Assembly (NCBI GenBank): GCA_027625915.1
Contig: JANTQA010000015.1
Span: 9,205,001 to 9,269,000 of the forward strand
Reading direction: 5' to 3'
From: Anaeramoeba flamelloides
Lineage: Eukaryota; Metamonada; Anaeramoebidae
Length of the DNA stretch: 64,000 nt
Notes under the pieces: generated by a model
What the model was told of the DNA's origin: nothing
What the model saw: the letters and a program-made list of their open reading frames with translations, nothing else
The model's database searches: none
Part shown: piece by piece, positions 44,819 to 58,609 of the stretch
How the letters are laid out: every line of letters starts with the position of its first letter
Position numbering within the stretch: the stretch's first letter is position 1
Position numbers and translations under genes: made by a program

Positions 44819-47800
44819 TAAATAAAGCAATAATAAATAATTAATATTGAAATTCTTTTGATTTAATTTTTACTTATATAAAATTTCTACTTATTTCGGC
44901 AGTAATTTCATACCATTGGAGCTTATTAATGATACTATTTACATAAGATCGAAATTTTACCTTTTTACAAACATTTTAATTCCTGGATCTTTTGTTTGTA
45001 TAATAAATTTTATGTCTTGTTAATCTCTATATCAGAGTATTTTCCCAAATCAAAATTCTTTCTAATTCTCTTGATTTGCTCTTTATAACATTATTTGATC
45101 ATTAAATTCAATTGATCAGATATTAGGGATATTTTGGAATATTTTTTCTGAATATAATTCAATTTAACAAGTGTGTTTATCAACAATTAGAGAATTCTTT
45201 CTTGCTTATCCATTGAAACTCGAACCTTTTTCAAAGTTGTGGCTAAGCAAAAGAATTATTATTAACAAATTTATTATGGTAATGTTCTAGCTACTTGTTG
45301 TGAATTTAGGTAATACACAAAGAGTTACTTTCAAAGAAAATGATATTGCAGAATTGAAAATTTTTTTATTTTTAATCCAACAATTCAAATACAAACAAAA
45401 AAAAAAACAAAATGAAGAATACCATTGGTAAAAAATTGAATTATCAAAAAAAAAAAAAATAGGTACACAAGATCTCAATTTAAAAAATAACAACATTAAA
45501 TTAACTTGATATCAAAAAAAAAAAAATTCAAGAGATCAAAAAACAAATTACTGACCCCCAATAAAGAATATCCAGCCAAAAAAACAAATTCAAGGTATTT
45601 CAATGATAAAAATCCAATCAATTAATTAAAGATTTACAATCTCTAAATACAAAAAATGCAATATCAAAAAAAAAAAAATCACACTTTTAAAATTTCTGAC
45701 CCCCTAATTACAAATTTTCTACTTTTTTTAAAAAAATATAGATGTTCTATTTAATCTTTTTATCAACAAAATTTTATAAATTTGTGGTAAATTTATTTGT
45801 TTACAAAATACTTATTTTTCATTGACATATATTATCTTCATGAATAAATCCTTTTTCCAAAATAAAAAAATTTTTTTTTGGTGGAAAATCGGGCTTTTCA
45901 CAACAATGTATACTATTTCATGAATACAACACATCTTATAAAAATGTTATTGAAAAAAACTCAATAAATTTGAAGATCTTTTTTTATCAGATCTTTAATG
46001 AAAAAAAAAAATAAGTGTTAAAAAATAAAACCAATATAAAAGAATTAAAACTATATAATGTGCAATTTATTTATTCAGTTGGTTAAAAAATAAAATATGG
46101 ATAATTTTTTTTACAATTTATTAAAATAGCAATTTTTGATAAACAAATAATTGAAAACAATATAAAGAAATATTTTATATTTTTACAAAAAGACCCTATT
46201 TAAAAAAAAAAAGATTTTTACTTCTATAAGTTATACCCCAAAAGAGAAAAATTATTTTTAGATTTAAATGATCGATGAAAAACTTTTTATTTTACTTTAA
46301 ATTGACCTTCACCCAAAACATAAATCAAAAAGATAAAGTAGACAAAAGCAATATAATAACTTTTAAAATAACCAGTCTATATTTGCTGCTGTATTTTTTA
46401 ACCCTTCAAAAGAATTTTTCACTATAAAATGAATCTTTTACTCTTTCAGATACTATTTATAAATTATTTTGTTGATTGCGGCATGATGTAAAATTTCAAT
46501 TTGGTTGATAATTACAAAGTATTTGATAATTGTATCATCTTATGGTACTATCATCTGATAAGTATAAGAATTCACCTTAAATTATTTTGTTGGTTTACAA
46601 TATGGGTAGATAAATTACAACCAAACCAAAATAAAACCTCTAATTGTTTGATGTGATTATTAGTGTTTTTTTTTATTTATATTTTATTTAGTATTTTTTT
46701 TTTTTCAATATTTGGAAGCCCTTTTTACTGATCAGGAAGATTTGTAATTTGAATAAAAATTGATTCGATATTATAATTTGAAAGTTCAGAAACTAATTTA
46801 TTTCCATATTGAGAAAACCTATTATTATCTAAATTGACCAATTACCTGATAATTTTAATTTGAAAATTGAATAAAAAGTTTTTACCTTTCTTAAGTTTAA
46901 AAAATCATTTATTTATTTATTTATTATTTTTCAAAAAATATAAAGTTTATTCCGCTTAAAATATTTTCAAAAAATAATAATTACTATAATTTTAATGATT
47001 TAAAAAAAATGTTATTGATTTGAAAAATAATCATTATTTTTACACAAATTGTACCTTTCAAATCCCCCCTTTTGGGTAGAATTGATTTTTTCAGAAGATA
47101 ATACATTTTACTAAAAAGAAAACCATTTATAATATAATTAGAATTTAAACAAAAAAAAATCCAAATCAAACAAATTCTAATATTCGAGATATATAGTTGC
47201 TTTTAAATATAGAAAAAATGAAAGTAAAAGTAAACATTAATTAATTTTTTTATTTAAAAACCACAAAATAATATTTTTTTTCAAATAATTTCTTTATCTT
47301 AAACAATTTATCAATATGATTCATTTGATTAACATAGCAAGTAAACCTTTTTTGAGTAATAGAAATTATTTTTATTTTTTCTCATACTTTTTATGTAATT
47401 GGAGTACTATATGTATTATTAGTATTTTATTATTACGTTTAGTAGATATACAAGATATTTATTATTTTTAAAAGGGGATATAGTAAGATTTTTTGTAAAA
47501 ATTTGAAACAATATATATATATATATATATATGATTTTTCCCATCTATGAATTTTTTCCAAATTTCTTTGTAGCTGTTTGAGTTTTTCCTCCTCTTTTTT
47601 TTTTATTTAAAGTTTGTATGTGGATATATATTTCAAAAATCATTATAAGAAATTGATAAACTTACTAATGATTAGATACTAAAAAAAATGAACTTGTTCT
47701 AGTTTTTATTATTTACATTATTTTAGGTTTGGTATTAAATTATATCGTTAAAAACATCAAAAAAAAAAAAAAGAAATAGTTTTCAATATTTTGAATTTGA

Positions 47801-49405
47801 TTTAATTGACCTTTATACAAATCATTTTTATTGATTAACATTTTATTAGACAAAGTATATATATATATAGTATAAAATATGAAAAGTTAATAGGCTATGA
47901 GAAAATTTTATTTATTATTACCCTCAAAATTAATAGAACACTAATTTTCACAAGAATTCAATTAAACTTGATCGGGTTAATCCATTATAAAATTTATCAA
48001 ATAAACTTTTAATTTTTTTAAAAAATTAATCTTTCCTGGTTACTTTTCAGTAAAAAACTTTTATTCTTATTTTATTAATTTTTGGATTTTATATTAAAAA
48101 AAAAAAAAGAAAAATTTTCGAAAACCTTTTTGAATTTTCTGAAAGATCTGTTATAGTAATTTCTGATCATTCTTAAGGAACTTATAACATTATAAAATTT
48201 ATTCTTATTTGAAAAAAAAAGAAAAATAAATCAAATATTAAGCAATAAAAGATTATAAAAAATGATCTTTGATTTTATTTACAAATATTCATTAAATTTC
48301 TTGAAAATTTTAGACTGGGTTATAGATTTTTTTCAAAATATTTTAAATATAAATAACAAACTTGTTATTATGAAGATGGTTTCTTTGGTATAATTTATTT
48401 ATCTATTTATTTTTATTTATTATAATCATTTATTTGATTTCGTTCTATTTGTTTTATATATCTTTAAAATATTGGGAAAGAATTATTAAAATTATTGATA
48501 CCTGGAATTTTTGTGTTGTTAATAACCCACTGGGTAAAAATTATCCATTGGGCCATTAAAGGTTGATTAATAATAATAAAATTAAAAAATATTTCTTTAT
48601 GTTATTATTTGAAATGCCAGGGTTTAATAAAGAATCTTTGGAGAATTTTTAATTTGATGGTTTGGATGTTTTTCTAGGATTTATTTTGTTCAATAAATAG
48701 AAAAAATTGATTTTAACTGTTTTTTTTATTAAACAAATTATATTTTTTGTAATTTGACAGAATTGTTGGAATATTTTTGAAAAAAAGTAGATTTTTGATA
48801 TGAATTATTCCAAAACTTAGTGATTTATTCTAAAAATGTTTTTTTGTACCCTTCCTGAGTAAACAATCAGATTTTCTTTCGTTTTCTAAGTAAATAAGTT
48901 TTTTGAAATAATCTGGAAATATACTGGTATTTGAATTATAAACGGTAAAAAGATTCACTTTCTTTTAAATTTGTTTCTTCAAAATAGAGTTTTTAAATTA
49001 CAGTTTACTATTTTGAGAACTCTAATTTGCAAATAAAAATATGGGAAAGGAAATGAAAAAATTTTTCCCGTTTATTATTTAAATACTAGTATTGTGTTTT
49101 TAACTTTTCAACCATCAGAAATTATGGATCATATCTTAAAAAACAATAATTCATAACTGGAAACAGTTTTAAAATTAAGTTAGGTCTTCTAATCATCAAT
49201 CTTTTTTACTTCATTTTTCAATTTTCCTGATTACCTAAAGTTTTTTTAAATTTGCTATAAAATTAATCAGAAACTTTTTTTTCGTTTACTGATGCCTTAC
49301 AAAAAGTTGGAACCAAGTTTTCTAAAAAGCAATTTGTAAACTAATTAGATCTGTTTTTTGATATTTTAAAAACCTCTATTGTTAATGTTCTTTACAAGAC
49401 TGATT

Positions 49406-49735
49406 CTAAAAGGTTGATACTTTTTTATTAATTTTCCTTTTTAACTCAGTAAAAATTTCAATCATATCTCGACATTTACACTCATAAGCATGATTTAGTT
49501 GATACCTATTAATAAACACTTTTAATTTCCGCATTTTACAATGACAAGAATAACTTAATTTAAAATAACAATGGCTTATTTGGTTTTTACATTTTAACAA
49601 TTAAAACATAGACTTACTGATCAAATTTATCTAAAAGTGTATCCTTGAAAGCCGAACAGAAAAATATCGGTATATACTGGACTGAGTTTGAGCACTCGTA
49701 TGTTCAGAAATTAAAAGACTCTTAGATTTGGATAA
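49406..49735 (-). other. Cys/His-rich coding-like island, possible MULE/FLYWCH-type relic
   Basis: A frame of about 64 codons without ATG (49406-49600) reads CKNQISHCYFKLSYSCHCKM, then LKVFINRYQLNHAYECKCRD and a K-rich helix. Spacing of C and H resembles FAR1/FLYWCH-type zinc fingers found at the N-termini of Mutator-like transposases. Upstream on the same strand another protein-like stretch (HTSAQTQSSIYRYFSVRL) lies near 49660-49735, and a GTAAGT donor-like site lies between. It could be two exons of an unknown gene or a decayed DNA transposon. Family assignment is weak. Confidence 0.3.
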
Positions 49736-50176
49736 CAGAAAAAAACCTCATAGTATTATTTTTTAAAGCTAAAATCCCCCTATTGAATTGTCAAGTGTTT
49801 GATTAATTTTATTACTGTTAGTCATTGGGTACTTTTGACTCTTTTTTACTATCTATTTGAAAAAAGACAAAATAATATTTGATCCAAGATGAGTGAAAAA
49901 GATTTGTCAACAGGGGTTTTGAAAGTTAGGAAAGTAAGATTGAAAACAAACATTTTTATTTTTACTAATAGTGTTTATTCCTTCATCAAAAATTCCAAAA
50001 TCATAAACAAAATAATTCCAAAACCTAATAATTCCACTTAAAAAAACTGGTTAGGATTTAAAAAGATAATACATGATCCTTAAACAACTTTAAAGCCAAT
50101 TTTACGAAATTATTTCATTTATTTTTTTTGAATTGTTTTTTTATTTGATTTATTTAAAATAATTAAATAACCAAAA

Positions 50177-53100
50177 ATGGAAGACTTCATCAATATTCGA
50201 GAAGACATTAAGGATGAAAATTATCGTTACAAAATGCCTAGAATTCAAACTGTTGTTGAAGGAAGAGGAAACGGTATTAGGACAACAATTACCAATATTT
50301 ATGAAATCGCTAAGGCTCTTGTAACAGAGCCTGAATGTAAGATTTTTTCTTTTTAATTTCAATTTTTTTTTTTTTTTTTTTTCAATCGAATAACAACGAA
50401 AAATAAAAAAGAAAACACAGAATTACTTTGATTAAAAAGGAAACTGTGACATTCTTTTTTGAAAATCCAGATTATGAATTTCAAAAAAAAAAAAAAAAAA
50501 AAAAAAATTAGTTTTGGGCTTTTTGTGGTCACTTGATGTTTTACAAAAATTTTTTGGAATCACAAAAAAAGACTCAATTTCAAAAAGAAAAACAAAAAGG
50601 TTGAATAATTTAAAAACAAAAAATTTGTTAATTCAGATCTTGTTATTGTTTTTATAAACACAAAAAAAATTAAAAAAAAAAAAAAAAACAAATCCAAACA
50701 AAAAAAGTTTTTTTTTGCTTTTTTTTTTTATTTTTTTTATTTTTTTGCTTTTATGAAAGTTTCCAAAATTACTCATCCAATTTCTCTCAATAAGAATTTT
50801 TTTTTTTTTTCGATCTGATGGTTAAAAAAACAATATTAAAAAACAGTAAAACCAAATTAATTCAAGATCTCCTGTGTTGGTAGGTAAGGGTTTTCTAAAT
50901 CATTCAAAAAAAAAAACAAAAAGTATTAAAACCAGCTCTCAAGACAACACAAAGAAAACTTTACAAATGATTAAGCCACTACCATTTTTTAAGTTGGATA
51001 AAATGAAACACTCAAAATTGGTATTGAATAATTGTTCGAGATTTAACAAAAAAATCTCTTGCATTTTTAAAATTACTCTTCTGAAATTAAAGTTCTTACC
51101 TATCTTGGGTTACAACAACACTTTTCGGTATTTTGTTTTTTTTAAAAATATTTGTCTGTAACACACTCTATGTAAGATAAAATATGTTTTAAAAATGAAA
51201 ATTTTGAACAGAAATCGATTTCAAGTGAAAAAATATTCTAGACACAAAAGTAATTCATTGTATTTTTTGAAGTGTGTTGCTAAAGTTCAATAACTATCTC
51301 AAAATGAAAGAAAAAGAAAAATTAATTTTCAGTTGTTTTAAAAAAGTTTGGACTTCAAATTTTATCAAGTGTTACCCAAACTTTTTAAAATCAGTGAATT
51401 AGACATTTTGAAGTACCACTTATAAAACTTTTATTACACACTTTTTTAAAACCTCTGTTAAAGAATTTGAATAATCAATTCAAAAAAAAAAAAAAAAAGA
51501 AAAAGTCTTTTCAAACAAAATAAAATTCTCTTTTTTTTTTTCTTCGAATTTATTTGGTGTTTGCTTCTTAAAAAACGACATGATCTACAATCTGATTTTA
51601 ATATATGTACACTATCAATATTTTGATTTATTTCACTTAGTGTTGTTATAAAAAAAAACAAACCCTTTATTTAAAGAAAAAAGGATCTCGCTTAAATTAT
51701 ACTCACCAAACAAGTTATACAGATGCTTCAAAAAAGTGTGTAATAAAAGTTTTATAAGTGGTACTTCAAAATGTCTAATTCACTGATTTTAAGTAGTTTG
51801 GGTAACACTCCCTAAAGCCTGTAGTACGCACCTTTTTTTCAAACAATTTGTAAGAAAAATTGTGAAAATTTAATTCAAATTTATTTTTTTTTTAGTAAAT
51901 CAGTCGATAAAAAAAAAATCCAATTTTTGTTTGTGAGTCGTTTACAATAAACTATCACTTTGAATAATTCCTTGTTTAAAGAATTAATTTGAGTTAGAAT
52001 TATCTATGGTATTAATGTCGAGAACACCTTTATTTTTTTTCTTTGTGTCAATGTTATATTTTTAATAGCAAACTGAAAACATTTTAATTATCTTCAAATT
52101 TATTCAATGTTTTTTGAATATTTTTACAAAAAAAAATCATCGAAAAGCAAAAAATACATCTCAAATAATAATTTTTTATTCACTCTTTTCTCTAAATCAA
52201 TCAATATGTCGATAAAATTCATAAAAATCATCTAACTTTTTCTTTTTTCAAAAACTTGTATATTATTTTGTGTGTGTGTGCCATTAACCAAACTAAATTA
52301 ACATAAAAAAAAAGATATTGTCAAATTTTTTGGAATTGAATTTGGTGCAATCACAAAATTTGACAAAGAAAATAGAAGAGCAACTGTCACAGGATCAAGA
52401 GACAACGATACTATGTTGGCTTCACTTTATAAATTTATCAAACTTTATATTATTTGCGAGAGCTGTAAATATCCAGAACTTTTCATCACATGTAAACCTA
52501 AACCCAAGCCAGGCTCAATCGTCATGACCTGTCAGGCGTGTGGTCATATTTTTGAACCAAAACATAATCATAAATTAACAATATATATTCTCAAAAACCC
52601 ACCAAGAAAAAGAAGTTATAAGAAACCACAACAAGTATCAATTAGAGACGATGAAGAAGAAAAAGAAAAAGAGTTTGAAAAGGTTTATACCAAAGAAGAT
52701 GACGATAAAGTTAAAGATGCAATCAAATCAATAAATTCTTTTATTGAAGAGGGAGATCCTGACAACGAAGCAATTACATCAAAAATTAAAAAAATTTGTA
52801 AATATAACAAATGGAATCGAACAACCAGAACTCTTATTGTTTGTGATCTTTTTTTGGGTAAAAAAATATATTCACAAATACCCATACAAGCTGAACTTCT
52901 TCAAATGGTTTGTATTTTTTATTTTTATTTTTTTTTTATTTATTTTTTTTATTTATTTTTTTTTTTATTTTTTTATTGTTATTTATAAATTTAATAAGAT
53001 TTCCAGAAGGTTGAATATTCACACACTCAATAGTTTCATTAGTTTAAGTCCAGAAATTTCATCAACTTTTATAAAATTAAACAAGTCTTATTTAAAATAA

Positions 53101-56100
53101 TAAACAAAAAAATCACTATTGAAAATGAAAAACAAAAAAAATAACTATTTAAAATGAAAAACAAAAAAATAACTATTGAAAAACAAAAAAAAAAACTATT
53201 AAAAATGAAAAAAAAAAAACTATTTCATATGAAAACTGAATGATACTTTTTCACTGATCATTTCTATAATTTATTGTTTTCATATCAAATTATAAATTAA
53301 TCAGCAACCAATTAGAGATCCTTCATAAATTTTTTAATTATTAATTATTTTGAAATTAATATAAAAAGTACAAAAAATTGTTTAATGGTATTTTACTATT
53401 GGAATTATTGCCGATCAGAATTATGCTGTTTTTGGGAATATTCTTAAGGCTCTAGTCATTTACCCTGGATTTGCCCCATACTCAAGGAGTGAATTGAAAC
53501 TAAAAAGGACATTGCGGAATTGCCCTTTTTTTGGTTGACAAAATTCAAATAATAATCAAAAAAAATTAAAGTATCCTCATATCAAATAATTCGATTAAAT
53601 TAACAAAATGTATTTTCAAAGGATTCCTCAATTCCAAAAAAATTACTCGTTTCTTTATTTGAAATTTCCAAAGGGTTAAATTTCTACAATTTAAAACGAA
53701 TTGTTTTTTAAAAGCACACAACTAATTTAATTCGATTTAATCTAATTTGTGTTTATTTTGTAACCCTCTCTATTTGACAGAGTAAGGTTTTTGTAAGATT
53801 CAAGCGATTAAAATAACTCATTTGAGAAATGATGAAAAAAAAAAATTCTTTGAAATCTCAAAAAGTGCCAAAGAGCTACACTTCTAAATCAAACACAGTT
53901 GTTTTCAAAATTATATATTCTAAACCATTCAAATTGGAAATTGAGTGTTGTTCTTTGGCGATTTTTTCGAAAAATGACCTCGTTTTTCATTTATTGATTT
54001 TTGGATGATCGATCGTACACCACCTGCTGGTTGTTTTTTGATTGGTATTAGGTACTCATAAAAATTATAAAATTTTTTTTTACCATCCCAAAAAATTATT
54101 TTTAGATGTAATGAATAGACCATTAAAGTTTATAATTTCAATAATTAACTTTAAAACACTTTCGAAAAAAGTTTAAATTTTGATTTATTCTTGTTCTTAA
54201 AATTTTGTACTAAAATTTTTATCTTAGAATAACTTTTTTTTGGGTTCATTTACGAAATAACAATTATAAATAGTAATGTTTATTTGCTTTATGATCTAAA
54301 GTTTATCTTTTTAATAATAATTGATTTTATTAAGAATGGGGGTATTGATTTTTTTTTTCAAGGAATAGTTTTAGGATCGAATTTAAGGAAAAAATAATTT
54401 AAAGGAAAAATACTACAGGTATATTTCAACAGGTTATACTTAAATTATTTGGCTTCTTCAGTAATGTATAATGCTATCTTTTGATTTCATGATTTGTTTT
54501 TATAAGATATTTAAATATCCTAAGACTAATAATGATAATTAAATAATTCTAAAATAACATTACTTGACCTGGAAATTTGTAACGCAAAGCATATTTTTTA
54601 TATGATTTTATTTCAAATTTTGTACTTTTAAAATAAAAATAATCCGAAATATGATTATAAAAATAAAAATCAGAATTATTTATTTTCCTAGATCTCTTTA
54701 ACCTAAATTGTCTAATAATTTATTTGTTTTTAGACAATGGAATTCATATAAATAAATTAATAATTTTTTTTCTAATTTCATAATGTGGAAATAACCAAAT
54801 TGTTTGATCCTTATTATTTAAAGAATAATAAAAATAAATAATAAAGTTAAAAGCAAAGAATTTTTTTCCTTAAGTGCTCAAAATTAAGTTTCTGAAATCC
54901 AACTTTAAAATTATAAAAGCAATTTTCAATCAATGATATTAATTTTTCAAATCAAAACAAAAGCATAATTAGAATAAAAAAAAATTAAAGTACAGTTTTT
55001 TATTATTCGAGTAATAAGAAAAAAAAAAAAAAAAACATAAAGATAGTTTTCTATTATATGAGAAATAACAAAAAAAATCAAAAACTATCATCAACTTTCT
55101 TGAGTTTCAGATTTTGTTCTTAAAAAGGCTTAATGATTTTACTATCAAAATAATAACTCAAAAAAGCCTTTGAATTTTTCAAAAAATTATCAATTATTAT
55201 TTTTTTAATTGATTTTCAAATCAAAATTACAATAGAAATCAATCAATCGATTTTTTTTTTTTTTCTTTTTCTGAAAAACTCTTCTTTTGATTGAATACAT
55301 TGATATTATTTAAAGACATTAATTCTTCTTTTGCTTTTTTTTTTTTTTTTTTTTTTTTTGATTAAATGAATTTTTAAAATATAAAAATTAAAAATGAATT
55401 CTTATTTCTAAAACAAAATAATTTAAAATTTATATATTATTATTTTCAAAGAATAAATATTTGTCTTAGATCTTAACTTTAACTAGAAAACTGATTAATT
55501 TATTATTATTTAAAAATCAAAAATATCCTAAAGAAATCACAAAATATCTAATTTTTTCTTTTTAATTTGAAGATTAATATCAAATTTTTTTAAAATGAAT
55601 TTTTTACCTTTTAGAATATGTTCATTGATAAATATAGGAAATAATTTTGCAAAAAAATATCAAAATTTCATAAAAAAACCACCAAAATAAAAATGCAAAA
55701 ATTTTAGAATTAAAAAGAACAAAAAATTTACAAAAAGTTTTTTTATTTTTTTTTTAAATGATTATTTGAGAATTTTTTTTATTCACACAGCCACAAAAAA
55801 TTAATAATTAACGAAAATTTAAAATGGAATATTTTAAATTGTTTTTGTAAAGAAAATAATTATTTTTGTAAATTAAAAAAAAGTATATTTTTTTTTAATT
55901 TTTATTATTGTAATTTAAGGGGGGTGTTATTAATTACTCTTGTTTCCTGTAAGGTTTTTTTTAATTTGAGAAATTAAAACAAAATTTCCAAAATTTTCTT
56001 TTTATTTCTAAAATTAAAAAAAACCCAAGTTAGCTTTTTCTTGAATTTAAAAGAATTGAGTAAAAACTTGGATTTTTCTCCATTCTTTTGAATTCTGGAA

Positions 56101-56943
56101 AAGCTAGACAATTGATAGCACTCTGCGACAACCCACAGAACTCCCGAATTCCTAAATTTTGATTTAGAAAGTGTGTAAATGAATCAAAAATATGTTTTGT
56201 ATATCCTTGGCTAACAAAGCTGATAATCCTTTTTTCTAATAATATTAGAAATAATCTTATTTTGAAATATATTAGAAATGTTATTATCCTTTGATTATTT
56301 TGAAATATTAATTTTTTTTTTAACTCAAAAATCCAGATTTGACAATTATTTTCATAGGCTGGGCAATTCCAATCAAAAAATGTTTAATTAATAATTTAGC
56401 AAATTGTTAAAAAAAAAAATAAATTATTTATTTTTTTGCATAGCTCTCATTAATCTTTCTTATTCTTATTTTAATATATTTTTCAATTCGGAAAAAAAAT
56501 AAATAAACCAATAAAAATAATAGTTAATTTCAACAAAATCATGCCAAAGAGCTTTATTAGGATATGTTGATCGTTTATGTGAAGAAAACAAAGGCGTTCT
56601 TAATCGTGCACCCCACATTTTAAAAGCATTATATGATAATGAAATTGTTGATGAAGAAATGATCATTGAATGGGGAAAATTGAAAAGTTCTTTATTTACA
56701 ACAAAAACAAATTTAGAAGCTGTTAGAGAAAAATCTGAACAATTTCTCACTTGGCTAGAAGAAGCAGAAGAGGAAGGAGAGGAAGAAGAATATGATGAAG
56801 AAGAAGGTGAAGAAGAATATGATGAAGAAGAAGAATATGATGAAGAAGAAGAATATGACGAAGAAGGAGAATATGATGAAGAAGAGGAATATGACGAAGA
56901 AGAAGAATATGACGAAGAAGATTATGATGAAGAACAAAACTAA
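50177..56943 (+). CDS. Translation initiation factor eIF5
   Basis: eIF5 is the GTPase-activating protein of eIF2 in the 43S/48S complex and acts at start-codon recognition. Exons: 50177-50336, 52315-52907 and 56524-56943; phases add up exactly to 390 residues plus TAA, close to the family length. Exon 1 starts from ATG and has NYRYKMPRIQTVVEGRGNGI, including the arginine finger (R17 here, R15 in human). Exon 2 gives VKFFGIEFGAITKF, the C2C2 zinc site (CESC, then CQAC) and HKLTIYILKNPP. Exon 3 encodes the end of the W2/HEAT domain (APHILKALYDNEIVDEEMII, EQFLTWLEEAEEE) and a long acidic tail of EEEYDEE units. In other species the acidic W2 motifs contact eIF2-beta and eIF1A. The introns of 1978 and 3616 bp are far longer than others in this window and hold repeats. 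The exon 2 donor (ATG/GTTTGT) is atypical but fits phase and alignment. Confidence 0.93.
51369..51808. mobile_element. 440-bp inverted-repeat element in eIF5 intron 1
   Basis: Arms of about 80 bp: AGTGTTACCCAAACTTTTTA, TCAGTGAATTAGACATTTTG, AAGTACCACTTATAAAACTT and TTATTACACACTTTTTT at the left return inverted at 51730-51808, ending GGGTAACACT. The arms are nearly identical, suggesting a fairly recent insertion. The loop holds a 67-codon minus-strand frame of low complexity but no transposase. Confidence 0.75.
52908..56523 (+). other. eIF5 intron 2 (3.6 kb) and its contents
   Basis: Bounded by the GT after exon 2 and the AATAATAG acceptor. It begins with a long T-rich block. Around 53400-54120 the sequence is less A/T-rich. 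A 64-codon minus-strand frame at 53929-54123 (YEYLIPIKKQPAGGVRSIIQ, KSINEKRGHF) is protein-like but unrecognised. A family H composite sits at 55950-56140. Poly-A/T tracts of 15-25 bases occur near 55020 and 55340. Confidence 0.5.
55950..56140. repeat. Family H composite repeat, copy 6, inside eIF5 intron 2
   Basis: GTTAGCTTTTTCTTGAATTT, the TAAAAACTTGGATTTTTCTC centre and GAATTCTGGAAAAGCTAGAC form the palindrome. GATAGCACTCTGCGACAACC follows, as in the other copies. No coding content. Confidence 0.5.
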
Positions 56944-57339
56944 TCATTACATTAATTAATCATTTTTAATCATTAAAAAACAAAATTATTTTCTTTCACC
57001 TTTTTTTTTTTTATTTTTTTTTATTTTTATTCTTTCCTTGAAATCAGAAAATAAATAGAAGTATAAATTTTATGAAACTAAATTATTTTTTTTTATCTCT
57101 AACTTTTTTTAATTCTCAAAACCTTGAATTTTGCTGCAAGATAGACCAGTCAAATCTTATCTATTTTTTATTTAATTGTCGATTAGAAGGTATAATACTT
57201 GTTTTATACTAAACTTTGTTTCGTCAAAGGAGCCCTACATTTTTTCCAAATATTCAATTATTTTTTAAAAATGGCCTTGGAAGAAGACATAAAAAATAAG
57301 TAGAATAATACACATCAGAGAATAATCGATATTCAAGAT

Positions 57340-57790
57340 ACAAATATATCTAATCAATCAGTAGATTTCCTTAAAAATAGAAAAACCTAAAATTCTTAGG
57401 GAGATCATTGAAAAAAAAAAATAATGCTTATTTTGCTTTTCGATAAAAGATCCAAATAAAATCCCAATAGAAAAATCAATATCATTCCTCTAGAATCATT
57501 TTCACTGTTTCAGTAACAATAGAATAACACATTATTATCAAGTGACTATCGATCTTGCAATAAAAAAAAAAAATTGGCAAATGAATTATGTATCAAAAAA
57601 ATGCAAAATGACAAAAAACAAAAAATAAGTAAAATGTGAAAAAATGATTGAAATTTTGATATTTTGAAATTTTCAAAATTAATTTTTTTTTCGAATATCC
57701 ATTTAACCCCATCAACAAATATAACTCACTCAGGTTACTGGGTATATTTGACTGGAAAATAGTTTATATATTTGTTTTTATGTTATCATT
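57340..57790. repeat. Family G dispersed remnant, copy 2
   Basis: Shares ordered blocks with 32040-32690, including AAATTCTTAGGG, GATCCAAATAAAAT, GACTATCGATCTT, AAAATGTGAAAAA and a right end GAAAATAGTTTATATA. It has diverged and has no frame. Confidence 0.4.
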
Positions 57791-58609
57791 CGCGTCGGAC
57801 AAATATGGTTTTTTTTTTGAAAAGTTTTTTTTCTTTCGGGTTTTTTAAAATAATAATAGCAATATTATTCTTTATCTTCAAATTTTTAAACAAATAAATC
57901 AGGGGTGAAGTTCTAAGTTAATACTTCATATACATAACAAATTCTTTTCTTTGATTGTTGTTCAGGTGAATCTGATCTTTTTATGACATTTATTAAAATT
58001 GTGTATTTTTGTTAAAAATTTGTTTTTTTCTTTTTTATTTTTTTTTCTCTTTTAAATACTCAACGGTTACAAAGTTATAATGAGTAGTATAAATTATTAA
58101 AGAAAAAATTATAGGCTTTTCAAGATTTTTTAATATATTGATTAAATAACTTAGTTAAAAGAAAAATTAATAACAATATATCTTGCTAGTTTCATTTTTA
58201 TAGGCTTGATAAGTAAGGTTTTATTACCAGAATAAAAAAAAAAACTTTAAAAAAATATACCATTTTTTAGGAAAATAATTTATTGTAATCTTTAAATATA
58301 AGAATATATTTATATAAACGGATTTGAAAGAAAGGTATTTTTAATATATTTAAAGAATTTATTCCAGAAGTTTATTATTACATCGTGCACTTCTGTTACA
58401 AGTTAACCCTAATTGAAACTTTTATCACATCCAGATTCATTTTTTGAAAAAAAAAAAAAAATCTTATTTTAATAATATTAAAAAAAATGTCAAATGAGAA
58501 ACATTTGCAAATTGAAATGTTAACAATTATTTATAAATTAGAATACTAACAAAACAAAAAATAAATAATTATCAATATTAATAAAATAAGAATCGTTGAA
58601 AATTTTGGA

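Larger units (their letters stand above)
44014..50176. other. Gene-poor 6.2 kb upstream of the bZIP gene and eIF5
   Basis: The first ~650 bases upstream of the bZIP start are less A/T-rich than elsewhere, notably 44440-44660, which includes TTCGGTATAATTCGTCGCAA and TCCTATAACGTGTGGGCATT. They could hold promoter or non-coding RNA sequence, but no frame or tRNA fold was seen. A family B MITE lies at 44672-44818, and a cysteine-rich minus-strand island at 49406-49735. The rest is A/T-rich with (TA)n at about 47513. Confidence 0.45.

Noticed and set aside
50874-51161. 95-codon plus-strand frame in eIF5 intron 1
   Set aside because: No ATG, K/S-rich, no recognisable domain; exon 1 to exon 2 join exactly without it.
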